Shown: positions 25,165-36,015 of the stretch, one piece after another
How positions within the stretch are numbered: the stretch's first letter is position 1
How the letters are laid out: each line of letters starts with the position of its first letter
Source of the DNA: Maribacter orientalis
GTDB lineage: Bacteria > Bacteroidota > Bacteroidia > Flavobacteriales > Flavobacteriaceae
Reading direction: 5' to 3'
NCBI RefSeq assembly: GCF_900109345.1
Contig: NZ_FNZN01000002.1
Coordinates: 558,001 to 622,000, forward strand
DNA length: 64,000 nucleotides
Notes under the pieces: model-generated
The model's input: only the letters and a program-made list of their open reading frames with translations
Databases searched by the model: none
Told to the model about the DNA's origin: nothing
Made by a program: the position numbers and the translations under genes

Positions 25165-28100
25165 GTGTCTAGTAATTCTTTTACCATATATAATGCTTCA
25201 GCAGGATCTGGCAAAACCTATGCCCTTGCCAAAGTGTACTTGAAAATACTACTAGCATCTCCTCAAAATTTTAGAAAAATATTGGCTATAACGTTTACCA
25301 ATAAAGCGGTGAATGAAATGAAGCATCGTATCTTAAATAGCCTTTACGAGTTTTCAATAACAACATCTTTAGAAGAAGCATCTCCTTTATTTAACGACCT
25401 AATTAATGAGACGCAGTTTACTTTTGAAGACCTACCTTCTTTAAGCAAACTTAGATTAAAACAAATATTACACAACTACGCATTTTTTGATATTTCTACT
25501 ATTGATAAATTTACACATAGACTTATACGAACATTTGCGAAGGACTTAAAAATTCCACAAAATTTTGAAGTTATTCTTGACAAAGATTTATTATTACACG
25601 AAGCAGTAGAACGCGTTATTGGCAAAGCTGGAATAGAAGCAGAATACACTAAGATTCTTTTAGAATTTTCTAGAGAAAAAATCGCAGATGACAGAAGTTG
25701 GGATATAAGTTATGATTTGTTGAAAATTGGTAACTTATTATTTGACGAGAACAATTCAGCTCATATAATAGAGATACAATCTAAAACATTAGTAGATTTC
25801 TTAAACCTAAGGGATAAGAATAAAGAAACTATTAAAAACAATAAAAGACAAATAATAGAGCTTGCTAATGAAATTTTAAACCTGTTAAATTCTAATAACT
25901 TAGAATTTAAACATTTCAGTGGTAGTTATTTTCCAAAATTTATTCTAAAAATCTCAAAAGGTGAATTAATTTCAAATTTTTCAGCCGCATGGAATCAAAA
26001 TTTTGAAACTACTAGTCCTTATAATAAATCAGCTCCAACAGAGATTAAATTAAATATTGATAATATACATGCCGAGCTGAGTAATTTATTTAACTCAATT
26101 AAGGACCTTATCAAAAGAACATCTTACTTACTAAATATCAATAGAAACATTGTCCCTTTCGCTCTTTTAAATGCCATTCAAAAAGAATTAAAAATAATTC
26201 AGGAAGAAAAAGATCAACTATCTATATCTGAATTCAACACCTTGATAGCAAAAGAGATTAAAGATCAGCCCGCACCTTTCATTTATGAAAGACTAGGTGA
26301 GAAGTATCGACACTATTTTATAGATGAATTTCAAGATACTTCTCAAATGCAATGGGAAAATCTTATCCCATTAATTGGTAATGCCATGGAAGGTGAAGAT
26401 GAGTCGGGCAATATAGGGTCTCTATTTTTAGTAGGTGACCCTAAACAAGCTATCTACAGATGGCGTGGTGGTAAGGCAGAACAATTTCTCGAATTGGCAA
26501 CACATCAAAATCATCCGTTTACTATAAAATCGGAGCTAGTAACGTTGCCCAAAAACTATAGAAGTAATGCCGAAATCATCAATTTCAACAATAATTTTTT
26601 TCAAAGCATAAGTCCGTTTTTAGAAAACACATTATATCAAGAGTTTTTTCAAAATGGTAATCAGCAAGAAGTAAACCAAAAAGAAGGCGGGTATGTCAAC
26701 CTAACTTTATTAGAAGAAGAGAATGACGAGCAATATGCTTTAGAAACCTTAGCGGCTATTAGTAGATGTTTAGCACAAGGCTATACCTATAGTGATATTT
26801 GTATTATTATTAGAAAAAAGAAACACGGCTCAGTACTAGCTAATTTTCTAATGCAAAATGAAATTCCTGTTGTTTCTCCAGACTCTTTATTATTAAATGG
26901 GAGTCCTAAAGCTATTTTTCTGGTTCAGCTCATACGCTACATGGTTCAGCCAACTGAGCTAGAGATTCAATTTGAAATACTTAATTTTTTATCTGAAGAA
27001 AAAGAAGATAGACACGCATATATTTTTGAAAATTTAAACCACCTCGATACCCATTTACTAGAGGAATACGGCTTTGATTCCTCAAAATTGAGACAGGCTT
27101 CAGTTTTTGACGGACTCGCTTATGCCATTAAAATCTTTGATCTCATACCTAACTCAGACGCACATCTTTCTGCATTTATGGATTTGGTTTTTGATGTTGA
27201 GCAAAAATATGGTTCAGATATGCAATCGTTTTTGGACTATTGGGATAAAAAAGGGAATTCGTCAAGCATCAGTACCCCAGAGAATTTAGACTCTGTACAG
27301 ATTATGACTATTCATAAATCTAAAGGATTAGAATTTCCTGTGGTCATATTCCCATATGCCAATTCAAATGTTTTTGAAGAAATTGACCCGAAGCTATGGC
27401 TACCGGTAGATAAAGAAGAATTTCTTGGGTTTTCAGAAGTATTGATAAATAAAAAACAAGAAGTAAAGGAGTATGGTGAGCTTGAATCACTGCTATACGA
27501 ACTTGATCATCAAAAATTACAATTAGACGCCTTTAATCTTTTATATGTAGTACTCACAAGAGCGGTAAATGTATTATTCATTATAAGCTCAAATAATCTT
27601 GATAGAAAAGGTGATCATAACCCAAACTATTATTCAGGATTGTTTATTCATTTTCTAAAGAGTATAGGAATATACGAACAAGACAAATTAGAGTATGATT
27701 TTGGTGAATTGAAAAGTGTTGACAAAAAACCATCTTCAAGCATTATTCAAAATAATATACCTTATATATATACTAACAAAGATCGACCTGATTTTAAAAT
27801 TGTAGCCTTAGCCGGAATTTTATGGGATGAAGGTTTAGATGTTGCCGTTAATCAAGGTAATGTGATTCATACTATTTTAGGGGCTATTTACACAACGGCC
27901 GATTTGGAAAGAGCTCTTCAAATGGCCATTCAAAAAGGATTCATCAAAGACCAGGAAAAGGAAGAAATAAAAAAAATCGTTAAAAAAGTTATTTACCATC
28001 AAGATTTAAATCATTTTTACGAAACCGGCATTGAAGTGTTGAACGAACGAGATTTATTAATGGCCAATGGAACCATTCAAAGACCAGACAGAGTGATTAT

Positions 28101-28266
28101 TAAAGACAACCATGCCACTATAATTGATTATAAAACAGGTGATCGAAATACTAAATATCACAATCAACTGAATACCTATGCCGAGAGCTTTTCAAATATG
28201 GGATACATAATTGACCACAAAATCATTGTGTATATTAATACAGAAATACAATTAGAATATTTATAA
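25165..28266 (+). CDS. UvrD-like helicase with C-terminal RecB-type nuclease (AddA-like)
   Basis: Superfamily 1A helicase-nuclease for processing double-strand breaks. 1033 residues from a GTG start at 25165. Motif I NASAGSGKT (10-18), Ia ITFTNKAVNEM, II FIDEFQDTS (about 385-393), III GDPKQAIYRWRGG (about 423-435), IV NYRSN, V TIHKSKGLEFP (about 715-725), VI LLYVVLTRA. The C-terminal nuclease motif is RPDRV ... IIDYKTG (about 973-992). A partner AddB-like nuclease lies 2.7 kb downstream, separated by kbl and an OmpA gene. kbl begins 6 bp after its stop. Confidence 0.92.
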   Translation: MSSNSFTIYNASAGSGKTYALAKVYLKILLASPQNFRKILAITFTNKAVNEMKHRILNSLYEFSITTSLEEASPLFNDLINETQFTFEDLPSLSKLRLKQILHNYAFFDISTIDKFTHRLIRTFAKDLKIPQNFEVILDKDLLLHEAVERVIGKAGIEAEYTKILLEFSREKIADDRSWDISYDLLKIGNLLFDENNSAHIIEIQSKTLVDFLNLRDKNKETIKNNKRQIIELANEILNLLNSNNLEFKHFSGSYFPKFILKISKGELISNFSAAWNQNFETTSPYNKSAPTEIKLNIDNIHAELSNLFNSIKDLIKRTSYLLNINRNIVPFALLNAIQKELKIIQEEKDQLSISEFNTLIAKEIKDQPAPFIYERLGEKYRHYFIDEFQDTSQMQWENLIPLIGNAMEGEDESGNIGSLFLVGDPKQAIYRWRGGKAEQFLELATHQNHPFTIKSELVTLPKNYRSNAEIINFNNNFFQSISPFLENTLYQEFFQNGNQQEVNQKEGGYVNLTLLEEENDEQYALETLAAISRCLAQGYTYSDICIIIRKKKHGSVLANFLMQNEIPVVSPDSLLLNGSPKAIFLVQLIRYMVQPTELEIQFEILNFLSEEKEDRHAYIFENLNHLDTHLLEEYGFDSSKLRQASVFDGLAYAIKIFDLIPNSDAHLSAFMDLVFDVEQKYGSDMQSFLDYWDKKGNSSSISTPENLDSVQIMTIHKSKGLEFPVVIFPYANSNVFEEIDPKLWLPVDKEEFLGFSEVLINKKQEVKEYGELESLLYELDHQKLQLDAFNLLYVVLTRAVNVLFIISSNNLDRKGDHNPNYYSGLFIHFLKSIGIYEQDKLEYDFGELKSVDKKPSSSIIQNNIPYIYTNKDRPDFKIVALAGILWDEGLDVAVNQGNVIHTILGAIYTTADLERALQMAIQKGFIKDQEKEEIKKIVKKVIYHQDLNHFYETGIEVLNERDLLMANGTIQRPDRVIIKDNHATIIDYKTGDRNTKYHNQLNTYAESFSNMGYIIDHKIIVYINTEIQLEYL

Positions 28267-28272
28267 GTAATT

Positions 28273-29466
28273 ATGTACGGAAAAATAAAGGAACACTTAC
28301 AGCAAGAAATCGAGTCTATTAAAAATGACGGTCTTTTTAAGGAAGAAAGAATAATCGTTTCACCACAAGATGCAGTTATTAAAATCAACACAGGGCAAGA
28401 AGTTATTAACTTTTGTGCGAATAACTATTTAGGGCTTTCATCTCACCCAGATGTTATACAAGCCGCTAAAGATACTATGGACACCCATGGTTTCGGAATG
28501 TCTTCAGTAAGATTTATTTGTGGAACACAGGATATTCACAAAACCCTCGAAAAAAAAATAGCGCATTTCTACGAAACAGAAGACACCATATTGTATGCGG
28601 CAGCGTTTGATGCTAATGCCGGTGTTTTTGAGCCATTACTATCCGCTGAAGATGCAATAATTTCGGACTCACTGAACCATGCTTCTATTATAGATGGTGT
28701 ACGCTTATGTAAAGCTAAACGATATCGATATGCAAATAGCGATATGAAAGATCTTGAGGAGCAACTTAAAAAAGCGAATGAAGACGGAGCTAGATTTAAA
28801 ATCATCGTAACTGACGGCGTATTCTCTATGGATGGTATTGTAGCCCCATTAGATAAAATATGTGATTTGGCGGATAAATACGATGCATTAGTGATGATAG
28901 ATGAATGTCATGCGGCAGGTTTTATAGGTGATAAAGGAAGAGGCACCTTAGAAGAAAAAAATGTTATGGGTAGAATAGACATCATTACCGGTACCTTAGG
29001 TAAGGCCTTAGGCGGTGCAATGGGCGGTTACACTACTGGTAAAAAAGAAATTATAACTATACTGAGACAGCGTTCTAGACCTTATCTATTTTCAAACTCT
29101 TTGGCGCCAGCCATTGTTGGCGCATCTATAAAGGTGTTTGATATGCTAGAAAACGATACATCTCTGCGCGATAAACTTCAAGAAAATACAGAATACTTCA
29201 AAAAAGGTATCAAAGAAGCAGGTTTTGATATCGTAGATGGAGACTCTGCAATTGTCCCTGTAATGCTCTATGACGCAAAATTATCACAAGAAATGGCAAA
29301 TAAGTTACTTGAAAGGGGCATTTATGTTATTGGTTTTTTCTATCCTGTAGTACCAAAAGGGAAAGCACGAATAAGAGTTCAACTATCAGCAGCCCATTCA
29401 AAGGAACATATAGACACCGCTATTAAAGCCTTTACAGAAGTTGGCAAAGAACTGAAAATCGTTTAA
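28273..29466 (+). CDS. kbl: Glycine C-acetyltransferase (2-amino-3-ketobutyrate CoA ligase)
   Basis: PLP enzyme of threonine breakdown that cleaves 2-amino-3-oxobutyrate with CoA to glycine and acetyl-CoA. 397 residues, full length. [21 protein letters not shown], the [15 protein letters not shown] region and the PLP Lys in [14 protein letters not shown] are all typical. The related KAS/AONS enzymes (BioF) are alternatives, but the [27 protein letters not shown]-terminus is Kbl-like. No threonine dehydrogenase is adjacent. It sits 6 bp after the AddA-like gene, an unexpected operon partner. Confidence 0.93.
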   Translation: MYGKIKEHLQQEIESIKNDGLFKEERIIVSPQDAVIKINTGQEVINFCANNYLGLSSHPDVIQAAKDTMDTHGFGMSSVRFICGTQDIHKTLEKKIAHFYETEDTILYAAAFDANAGVFEPLLSAEDAIISDSLNHASIIDGVRLCKAKRYRYANSDMKDLEEQLKKANEDGARFKIIVTDGVFSMDGIVAPLDKICDLADKYDALVMIDECHAAGFIGDKGRGTLEEKNVMGRIDIITGTLGKALGGAMGGYTTGKKEIITILRQRSRPYLFSNSLAPAIVGASIKVFDMLENDTSLRDKLQENTEYFKKGIKEAGFDIVDGDSAIVPVMLYDAKLSQEMANKLLERGIYVIGFFYPVVPKGKARIRVQLSAAHSKEHIDTAIKAFTEVGKELKIV

Positions 29467-29515
29467 ACGCGCTTTTTAATCTATTAAATGCGTTAAAAAA
29501 AATAGGAAATTGATT

Positions 29516-29545
29516 TTGTTAATAATATTTAACAAGTTACATTTG
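29516..29545 (+). promoter_or_regulatory. Bacteroidota sigma-A promoter for the OmpA gene
   Basis: TTG (29516-29518), a 19-bp spacer, TACATTTG (29538-29545): a textbook match. A leader of about 30 nt precedes the ATG at 29580. Confidence 0.8.
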
Positions 29546-29579
29546 CACTTAATAAACACTTAAACTTAAAAATTTGAAC

Positions 29580-30923
29580 ATGAAACATCTTAGCAAATTA
29601 TTGGTTGTTGCCCTACTTGTAGTAGGTATCAACAGCATACAAGCGCAAGACGAGAATAACCCTTGGCAAGTGCAATTCGGGGTTAATGCCGTTGACGTAT
29701 ATCCTACTGGGGATGTAAGTTCTTTCGGTAATGAATTCTTCAATGTGAACGATCACTGGAATATTTTACCTTCTATTTCTTACGTAGCAGTATCTAAAAG
29801 TGTAGGAGATGGCTTCTCTGTTGGAGCAAGAGGTTCTCTTAACAAAATCAGTAAATTAGGTGACGTTAGCGTTGATGATTTATCTTATTATGCTATAGAT
29901 GGTACAATAAAATATGATTTCATCAAAAGAAATACTGTAATTGATCCTTTCGTTGAGATTGGTGGTGGTTATACTTGGGTTGACGAAATCGGAGCTGGAA
30001 CTGCAAATGGAGGTCTTGGACTTAACATTTGGTTCTCAGAAAACATAGGTCTTACATTACAATCTACTTATAAGCATGCTTTTGAAGATTACGGTATAAA
30101 ACATTTCCAACACTTAGCTGGTATTTCAGTTAAATTTGGCGGTACTGATACTGACGGTGATGGTATCTACGATAAAGATGATGCTTGTCCTGAAGTTGCT
30201 GGTCTTGAAGCATTCAACGGTTGTCCTGATGCTGATGGCGATGGAATCGAAGATAGTAAGGATGCTTGTCCTAACGAAGCTGGTTCTAAAGAAATGAACG
30301 GTTGTCCTGATGCAGATGGCGATGGTGTTGCTGATAAAGATGATGCTTGTCCTAACGAAGCTGGTCTTCCTGCTTTAGCTGGATGTCCTGATGCTGATGG
30401 CGACGGTGTTGCTGATAAAGATGATGCTTGTCCTTCTGAAGCTGGTCCTGCTGAAAACAAAGGTTGTCCTTGGGCTGATAAAGATGGTGACGGAGTACTT
30501 GACAAAGATGATCAATGTCCAGATGTTGCTGGTACAGTAGCTAACGCTGGTTGTCCTGAAGTAACTGCTGAAGTTCAAAAACAATTGAACGATTATGCTA
30601 GAACTATCTTATTTGATACAGGTAAATCTTCTATCAAAGCTGAGTCTACTTCAGTAATGGTTGATATTATCACTATTCTTAAAGAATATCCAAACGCTAA
30701 ATTTACAGTTGAAGGTCATACTGATAGTGTAGGTAGCGAAAAATTAAATCAAAGTCTTTCTGAGTCAAGAGCTCTTTCTGTAAAAGAATTCTTAGTTGAC
30801 AAAGGAATTGAGGAATTCAGATTATCTGCAGTTGGTTACGGTGAGTCTAAGCCTATCGCAACAAACAACACTAGAGCTGGAAGAACTCAAAACAGAAGGG
30901 TAGAAATTAACTTAGTAAAATAA
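29580..30923 (+). CDS. OmpA family outer-membrane protein with thrombospondin type 3 repeats
   Basis: Abundant outer-membrane protein that anchors the envelope to peptidoglycan. Start at ATG 29580, giving a signal peptide ([22 protein letters not shown]). About 23-185 forms an outer-membrane beta-barrel. About 187-325 has five Asp-rich, Ca-binding type 3 repeats ([15 protein letters not shown] ... GCP), which are also visible as DNA repeats at 30150-30555. About 335-447 is an OmpA peptidoglycan-binding domain ([61 protein letters not shown]). It has its own strong promoter and terminator. Confidence 0.95.
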   Translation: MKHLSKLLVVALLVVGINSIQAQDENNPWQVQFGVNAVDVYPTGDVSSFGNEFFNVNDHWNILPSISYVAVSKSVGDGFSVGARGSLNKISKLGDVSVDDLSYYAIDGTIKYDFIKRNTVIDPFVEIGGGYTWVDEIGAGTANGGLGLNIWFSENIGLTLQSTYKHAFEDYGIKHFQHLAGISVKFGGTDTDGDGIYDKDDACPEVAGLEAFNGCPDADGDGIEDSKDACPNEAGSKEMNGCPDADGDGVADKDDACPNEAGLPALAGCPDADGDGVADKDDACPSEAGPAENKGCPWADKDGDGVLDKDDQCPDVAGTVANAGCPEVTAEVQKQLNDYARTILFDTGKSSIKAESTSVMVDIITILKEYPNAKFTVEGHTDSVGSEKLNQSLSESRALSVKEFLVDKGIEEFRLSAVGYGESKPIATNNTRAGRTQNRRVEINLVK

Positions 30924-30954
30924 GTTTAAAACAAACCTAAGTGTTTTAATAAAT

Positions 30955-30987
30955 AAAAGCTCCGCAATATGCGGAGCTTTTCTATTT
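30955..30987 (+). terminator. Terminator of the OmpA gene
   Basis: AAAAGCTCCGC-AATAT-GCGGAGCTTTT stem, then a T-rich tail, 32 bp after the stop and just before the next start codon. Confidence 0.9.
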
Positions 30988-30994
30988 TTACACT

Positions 30995-33736
30995 ATGCAG
31001 AGTTTTATACAAGATGTAGTAAATGACATATTAAGAAATAACCAGGACACAGGTAAAATTATCTTTATTTTGCCCAGTAAACGCGCTGGTGTATTTCTTA
31101 AAAAAATAGTATCCCGATCACTCGCGAAAACGGTACTTGCACCTGAAATTTACAGTATTGAAGATTTTATTGAAAAGGTCTCTAACCTTGTAACCGCAAA
31201 TACGACCACCCAACTTTTTGAGCTCTATAATGCTTATTTAAATGTTGGTGATTACGAAAAAGAATCTTTCGATTCATTTCTAAAATGGGGACAAATTCTT
31301 TTGCAAGATTTTAATGAAGTAGATAGATATTTAGTTGACGCCTCTACCCTTTATAAAAATATAGAGGCAATACAAGAAGTCAATCATTGGTCTTTGAATC
31401 CTGAAAATTCCGAAATGATTGAAAATTACCTTCATTTCTGGAGGTATTTAGAAGATATCTATAACCAATTTAATTCCAATCTAATTAAACAAGGTCTAGG
31501 CCATCAAGGTCTCATTTATAAAACATCGGTATCGGAATTACCCAACTACCTTAAGACTATACATAAAAAACATATTTTCCTTGGTTTTAATGCTCTGAAT
31601 ACTGCAGAAAGTATTCTTATACAAACCATACTAGAAAAGACCGATGCCAGTATCTATTGGGACATCGACCCTTATTTCTTAAAAGATAATATTCACGATG
31701 CAGGTTATTTTATAAGAAACTATCAAAATACCTGGAAAGTTCTAAAAGGAAAAACCCTTAACGGACTAACCACCCACTATAATACTGAAAAGCATATTGA
31801 AATTATAGGTGTGCCCAAGAATATATCTCAGGTAAATTATGTAGGTAATTTACTTTACAAAATTCAAAATGAACATCCTGAATCTCTTAGTAATTCAGCA
31901 ATAATATTGGGCAATGAAGAATTATTAAACCCTTTATTAAATTCAATTCCTTCTAATATTTCGGCTACCAATATTACTATGGGGCAAAAACTAGAATCGA
32001 CACCATTAGCTAGTTTTTTCACTAACCTCATAGACTTTCATGAACAAAAAATAGAGAAAGGATGGTTTTACAAAAACCTATTAAACTTGCTCACGCATTC
32101 CTATGCCGTATTACTATTTGATGCTAATGAGGTGTCTGCCGAGGCATTAATAACCAAAATAAAATTAAATAATTGGTCTTATATCTCAAGTTCTCAAATT
32201 GAAGATTTAATACCAACAAATGCTACAGTATCATTATTGTTTAAGGAAACTAACAACAATCCGATCAACTTAATTGATAACTTCCTAGTACTTATTCAAT
32301 CTATTAGAACAATAGAAATAGTAAAAAACAATACCCTATTACTAGAACAGCTTTATAAATTTTATACCATATTTAATCAGCTTAAAGATTTATGCGCAAC
32401 TTTTTCTTATATCAACAATCTTAAAAGTTTCAAGCAGCTATTCAAGCAGCTACTAAGTACTGAAACATTAGACTTTCAAGGTAACCCAATAGAAGGAATT
32501 CAAATTATGGGAATGCTAGAAAGTAGATTGCTCGATTTTGAAACTATTATCATAACCTCAGTGAACGAAGGTGTTTTACCTTCTGGTAAATCTAACAATT
32601 CATTCATACCCTTTGACCTTAAAATTAAAAATGGTCTACCCACATATAAAGAAAAAGACGCTGTTTACACCTACCATTTTTACCGATTGTTACAGAGGGC
32701 TAAGAACGTATATATTTTATATAATACTGAACCTGATGCCTTAGAGGGTGGCGAAAAAAGCAGGCTGATTACACAACTACTTACGGATGAAAATAGAACG
32801 GATATTACAGAGTATATTGCTACCCCTCAAATACAATCTTTTACTAAAAAAAATGAAACGATTTTTAAAACCAAAAGCTTAGTTGCATTAATTCAAGAAA
32901 AGGCTAAAAAAGGATTTTCGCCAAGTTCTTTAAGCAACTACATTAGAAATCCAATAGATTTTTACAAACAAAACCTATTACATATTAACGATGTTTTACA
33001 AGTTGAGGAAACTCTTGCCCCAAATACTTTTGGCACCATCGTACATGACAGTTTAGAAGAACTTTATGCACCATTAGTTGGAATAAACCTTACTGTTGAG
33101 CTTTTAAATGGCATTAAAAAGAATATACCACAAATAGTATCACTTAACTTTGAAAAGACGTACAAAGAGGGAAATATCAGCTCTGGGAAAAACTATATTT
33201 CTTTTCATGTTATTCTTAAATACATACAAACCTTTATTGATGCCGAAATATCTGCATTGAATGACCATAGCATTAAAATAATAGCTTTGGAGCAGTCCTT
33301 ATCCGTACCACTCCAAATAAGCGGATTGGATTTTCCTATCATCCTAAAAGGTAAACTAGACCGTATAGACGAATTTGATGGAATTACCCGTATCATTGAT
33401 TATAAAACAGGAAAAGTAGAGAGACGTAATGTGGAAATTATGGATTGGGACATTCTTACCGAAGAATATCAGTATAGCAAAGCTTTTCAATTGCTATGTT
33501 ATGGATTAATGTATTTTAAAACAAATCCAAAAGAAAATCTATCTATTCAGGCTGGAATTATCTCATTGAAAAATTTTGCTGAAGGCACGTTGCTTTTCGC
33601 TCAAAAAGAATCTGCCCGAGGAACCAAAAATCACATCATAAACAATGAGGTAATTTCTGATTTCGAGCAGATTCTTGGTCAGCTGATTACAGAAATCTGT
33701 AATGCTGATATTCCCTTTACCGAAAAAGAAGTGTAA
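30995..33736 (+). CDS. PD-(D/E)XK nuclease family protein (AddB-like)
   Basis: Probable partner of the AddA-like helicase in recombinational repair. 913 residues. The N-terminus IIFILPSKRAGVFLKK resembles the inactive helicase-like fold of AddB. A central GIQIMGMLESRLLDFETIIITSVNEGVLPSGKSNNSF segment matches motifs V-VI of that fold. The C-terminal nuclease motif is LKGKLDRIDEF ... IIDYKTGKVE (about 784-808) with a downstream Gln/Tyr motif (YSKAFQLLCYGLMYF). I see no four-Cys Fe-S cluster around the nuclease. It ends 2 bp before the convergent SDR gene. Confidence 0.85.
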   Translation: MQSFIQDVVNDILRNNQDTGKIIFILPSKRAGVFLKKIVSRSLAKTVLAPEIYSIEDFIEKVSNLVTANTTTQLFELYNAYLNVGDYEKESFDSFLKWGQILLQDFNEVDRYLVDASTLYKNIEAIQEVNHWSLNPENSEMIENYLHFWRYLEDIYNQFNSNLIKQGLGHQGLIYKTSVSELPNYLKTIHKKHIFLGFNALNTAESILIQTILEKTDASIYWDIDPYFLKDNIHDAGYFIRNYQNTWKVLKGKTLNGLTTHYNTEKHIEIIGVPKNISQVNYVGNLLYKIQNEHPESLSNSAIILGNEELLNPLLNSIPSNISATNITMGQKLESTPLASFFTNLIDFHEQKIEKGWFYKNLLNLLTHSYAVLLFDANEVSAEALITKIKLNNWSYISSSQIEDLIPTNATVSLLFKETNNNPINLIDNFLVLIQSIRTIEIVKNNTLLLEQLYKFYTIFNQLKDLCATFSYINNLKSFKQLFKQLLSTETLDFQGNPIEGIQIMGMLESRLLDFETIIITSVNEGVLPSGKSNNSFIPFDLKIKNGLPTYKEKDAVYTYHFYRLLQRAKNVYILYNTEPDALEGGEKSRLITQLLTDENRTDITEYIATPQIQSFTKKNETIFKTKSLVALIQEKAKKGFSPSSLSNYIRNPIDFYKQNLLHINDVLQVEETLAPNTFGTIVHDSLEELYAPLVGINLTVELLNGIKKNIPQIVSLNFEKTYKEGNISSGKNYISFHVILKYIQTFIDAEISALNDHSIKIIALEQSLSVPLQISGLDFPIILKGKLDRIDEFDGITRIIDYKTGKVERRNVEIMDWDILTEEYQYSKAFQLLCYGLMYFKTNPKENLSIQAGIISLKNFAEGTLLFAQKESARGTKNHIINNEVISDFEQILGQLITEICNADIPFTEKEV

Positions 33737-33738
33737 AG

Positions 33739-34449
33739 TTATTTTTTATCCGGTCGAGAAGGCCTCACTTCTATCTTACTTGGTAAGGTTCTTTCGTTCA
33801 TTTGTAATAGGTCAAGTACCAATTCACCAATATCTTCTGGTTGAATTTTCCATGCGTCTTTTTCATCCGGTTCATTGTGGTTAAAATGCGTGGCCACAGA
33901 ACCTGGCATAATGGTAGATACCTTAATTCCATACTGTCTTAAATCTAACATCGCCGCTTGTGTAAAGCCCACAACCCCAAATTTAGAGGCATTGTAACCC
34001 GCCCCTTGCGCAAAGAAATTGGTACCTGCCAAACTAGCCAACGTAATGTAATACCCCTCAGTTTTCTTTAAAGCTTCTACAGAGGCTTTAAGCGTATGAA
34101 AAACACCGTTTAAGTTGGTATTTATCATTTGGTGCCATTCCTCATCTGTCATTTTATCAATCGGCGCAAAATTACCTACACCTGCATTTGCCAAAACAAC
34201 ATCTAATTGGCCCCATTTTTCGATAATTTTTGAAACGGCATTCTTTTCATCTGTCATCTTAGATACATCGGAAACAATTCCTAAAACAGCATCATTATTA
34301 AAATCCTTTAGCGCCTGATCTACACTTTTCTGCGATCTGCCACTAATGGCAACTCTCATACCCTGATTTAACAATGTTTGCGCTACTGCAAAACCAATAC
34401 CCTTAGTGCCTCCTGTAATGTAGGCGACCTTATTTTTCAAATCTTTCAT
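33739..34449 (-). CDS. SDR family NAD(P)-dependent oxidoreductase
   Basis: Classical short-chain dehydrogenase of 236 residues. Cofactor loop GGTKGIGFAVA (about 13-23), NAG in LANAGVGNF, and active-site residues in ITLASLAGTNFF ... YNASKFGV (Tyr-xxx-Lys). The Arg after TGISGRS-like strand 2 (AISGRSQ) suggests NADPH preference. Substrate unknown; the C-terminus (LPSKIEVRPSRPDKK) is typical of the 3-oxoacyl-ACP reductase-like group. Convergent with the AddB-like gene, with only 2 bp between stops, so neither has room for a terminator. Confidence 0.88.
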   Translation of the reverse strand: MKDLKNKVAYITGGTKGIGFAVAQTLLNQGMRVAISGRSQKSVDQALKDFNNDAVLGIVSDVSKMTDEKNAVSKIIEKWGQLDVVLANAGVGNFAPIDKMTDEEWHQMINTNLNGVFHTLKASVEALKKTEGYYITLASLAGTNFFAQGAGYNASKFGVVGFTQAAMLDLRQYGIKVSTIMPGSVATHFNHNEPDEKDAWKIQPEDIGELVLDLLQMNERTLPSKIEVRPSRPDKK

Positions 34450-34570
34450 CGTTCAATTTTTAAAATTATCACAAGTTACCAATAATCTGATTTTATTGTT
34501 GTCTATATACATTAAGATTTAACGGTTTCAATTTGTTATATTTAACGGTTACTTAATCAACCTCAACAAC

Positions 34571-35884
34571 ATGAACAAAATACTTATTTGGTCTATTACC
34601 GTAGCCCTAGCTGGCTTTTTATTTGGATTTGATACCGTTGTAATTTCAGGAGCGGATAAACAACTGCAGGCCCTGTGGCAGAGTTCTGATTCATTTCATG
34701 GTTGGGTGGTGATTTCAAGTGCTTTGTGGGGTACCGTTTTGGGTGCTTTGTTTGCCGGTTTTCCTACCAATAAATTCGGTCGAAAAAATACCTTAATATG
34801 GATTGGTATTTTATTCAGCGTATCTGCCATCGGATCAGCGCTTGCCAATGACCCGATTACATTTGCTATTTTTAGATTTATTGGTGGTATTGGCGTTGGT
34901 GTTTCTACTATTGCAGCTCCTGCATATATTTCTGAAATTTCACCTGCGGACAAACGAGGCAAACTCGTCGGTTTCTATCAATTCAGTTTGGTATTCGGTA
35001 TTCTTATCGCCTTCCTATCTAATTATATGCTTAGCGGATTAGGGGAAAACGCATGGCGGTGGATGGTTGGTGTAGAAGGCATACCTGCCGTTATATATAC
35101 CTTGTTCGTACTTACCGTACCAAAAAGTCCAAGATGGTTGATAACTCAGGGCAGAATTGATGAAGCTAAAAAGGTATTGAGATTAATTGACCCAGATCAA
35201 GATGTGGATGCTGTGGTCGATATAATCCAACAAGACGATAAAAACAACGTAAAAGGAGAGTCTATTTTTATGAAGAAATATCGCTTTCCGCTTATGCTAG
35301 CTTTTCTTATTGCTTTTTTTAATCAGGTTTCCGGTATTAACGCATTTTTATATTATGCACCCCGTATTTTTGAAGAAGCGGGCTTGGGTGAAAGTACCGC
35401 ATTATTAAGCAGCGTGGGCATTGGCGTTACGAATATGCTTTTTACTTTGTTAGGCATTAACCTCATCGACAAATTAGGGCGAAAGCAATTAATGTATATT
35501 GGCTCCGTGGGGTATATTGTGTCGTTATCACTTGTAGCATGCGCATTCTTTTTTCAGTGGGAAGGTATGGCAGTGCCTATCTTCTTGTTCATATTTATTG
35601 CTGCCCATGCTATTGGACAAGGAAGTGTTATTTGGGTATTTATATCTGAAATATTCCCTAACCACTTACGTGGAAGCGGGCAAGCATTTGGTTGCTCCGT
35701 ACACTGGATCTTGGCGGCAGCTATCCCAGCGGCAGTTCCCTTTTTATTCTCCACTATTGGCGCAGGTACCGTTTTCCTGTTTTTTGCAGTTATGATGGTT
35801 TTACAGCTCTTATGGGTGCATTTTATAATGCCAGAAACCAAAGGGGTATCGTTAGAGGAATTGAGTAAAAAATTGATAAAGTAG
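34571..35884 (+). CDS. MFS sugar porter family transporter
   Basis: Twelve-TM proton-coupled or facilitated sugar transporter, 437 residues. Diagnostic motifs: GFLFGFDTVVISGA in TM1, NKFGRKN between TM2 and TM3, RFIGGIGVGVSTIAAPAYISEISPADKRG, PKSPRWLITQGR at the end of the first half, GINAFLYYAPRIFEEAG in TM7, LIDKLGRKQ, and PETKGVSLEE at the C-terminus. Sugar unknown. It is divergent from the SDR gene with a 121-bp gap. The 131-bp gap downstream holds no clear terminator. Confidence 0.92.
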   Translation: MNKILIWSITVALAGFLFGFDTVVISGADKQLQALWQSSDSFHGWVVISSALWGTVLGALFAGFPTNKFGRKNTLIWIGILFSVSAIGSALANDPITFAIFRFIGGIGVGVSTIAAPAYISEISPADKRGKLVGFYQFSLVFGILIAFLSNYMLSGLGENAWRWMVGVEGIPAVIYTLFVLTVPKSPRWLITQGRIDEAKKVLRLIDPDQDVDAVVDIIQQDDKNNVKGESIFMKKYRFPLMLAFLIAFFNQVSGINAFLYYAPRIFEEAGLGESTALLSSVGIGVTNMLFTLLGINLIDKLGRKQLMYIGSVGYIVSLSLVACAFFFQWEGMAVPIFLFIFIAAHAIGQGSVIWVFISEIFPNHLRGSGQAFGCSVHWILAAAIPAAVPFLFSTIGAGTVFLFFAVMMVLQLLWVHFIMPETKGVSLEELSKKLIK

Positions 35885-36015
35885 TAATACTAAAAGCTAA
35901 AGTCCTTTAAAATGTTAGGGAGAAGTATGTTTAAGAACCAGTCAACAAGATAAAACTAATTGTCAATATCAAATTACTGGAAAATGTAAAAAATTCTATT
36001 GAAATAATAATGCAG

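Noticed and set aside
29466-29510. Terminator after kbl
   Set aside because: The AACGC/GCGTT stem is only 5 bp with a long loop and is followed by A rather than T on the coding strand.
30167-30584. Ser/Pro-rich minus-strand ORFs inside the OmpA gene
   Set aside because: They are antisense translations of the Asp-rich calcium-binding repeats.
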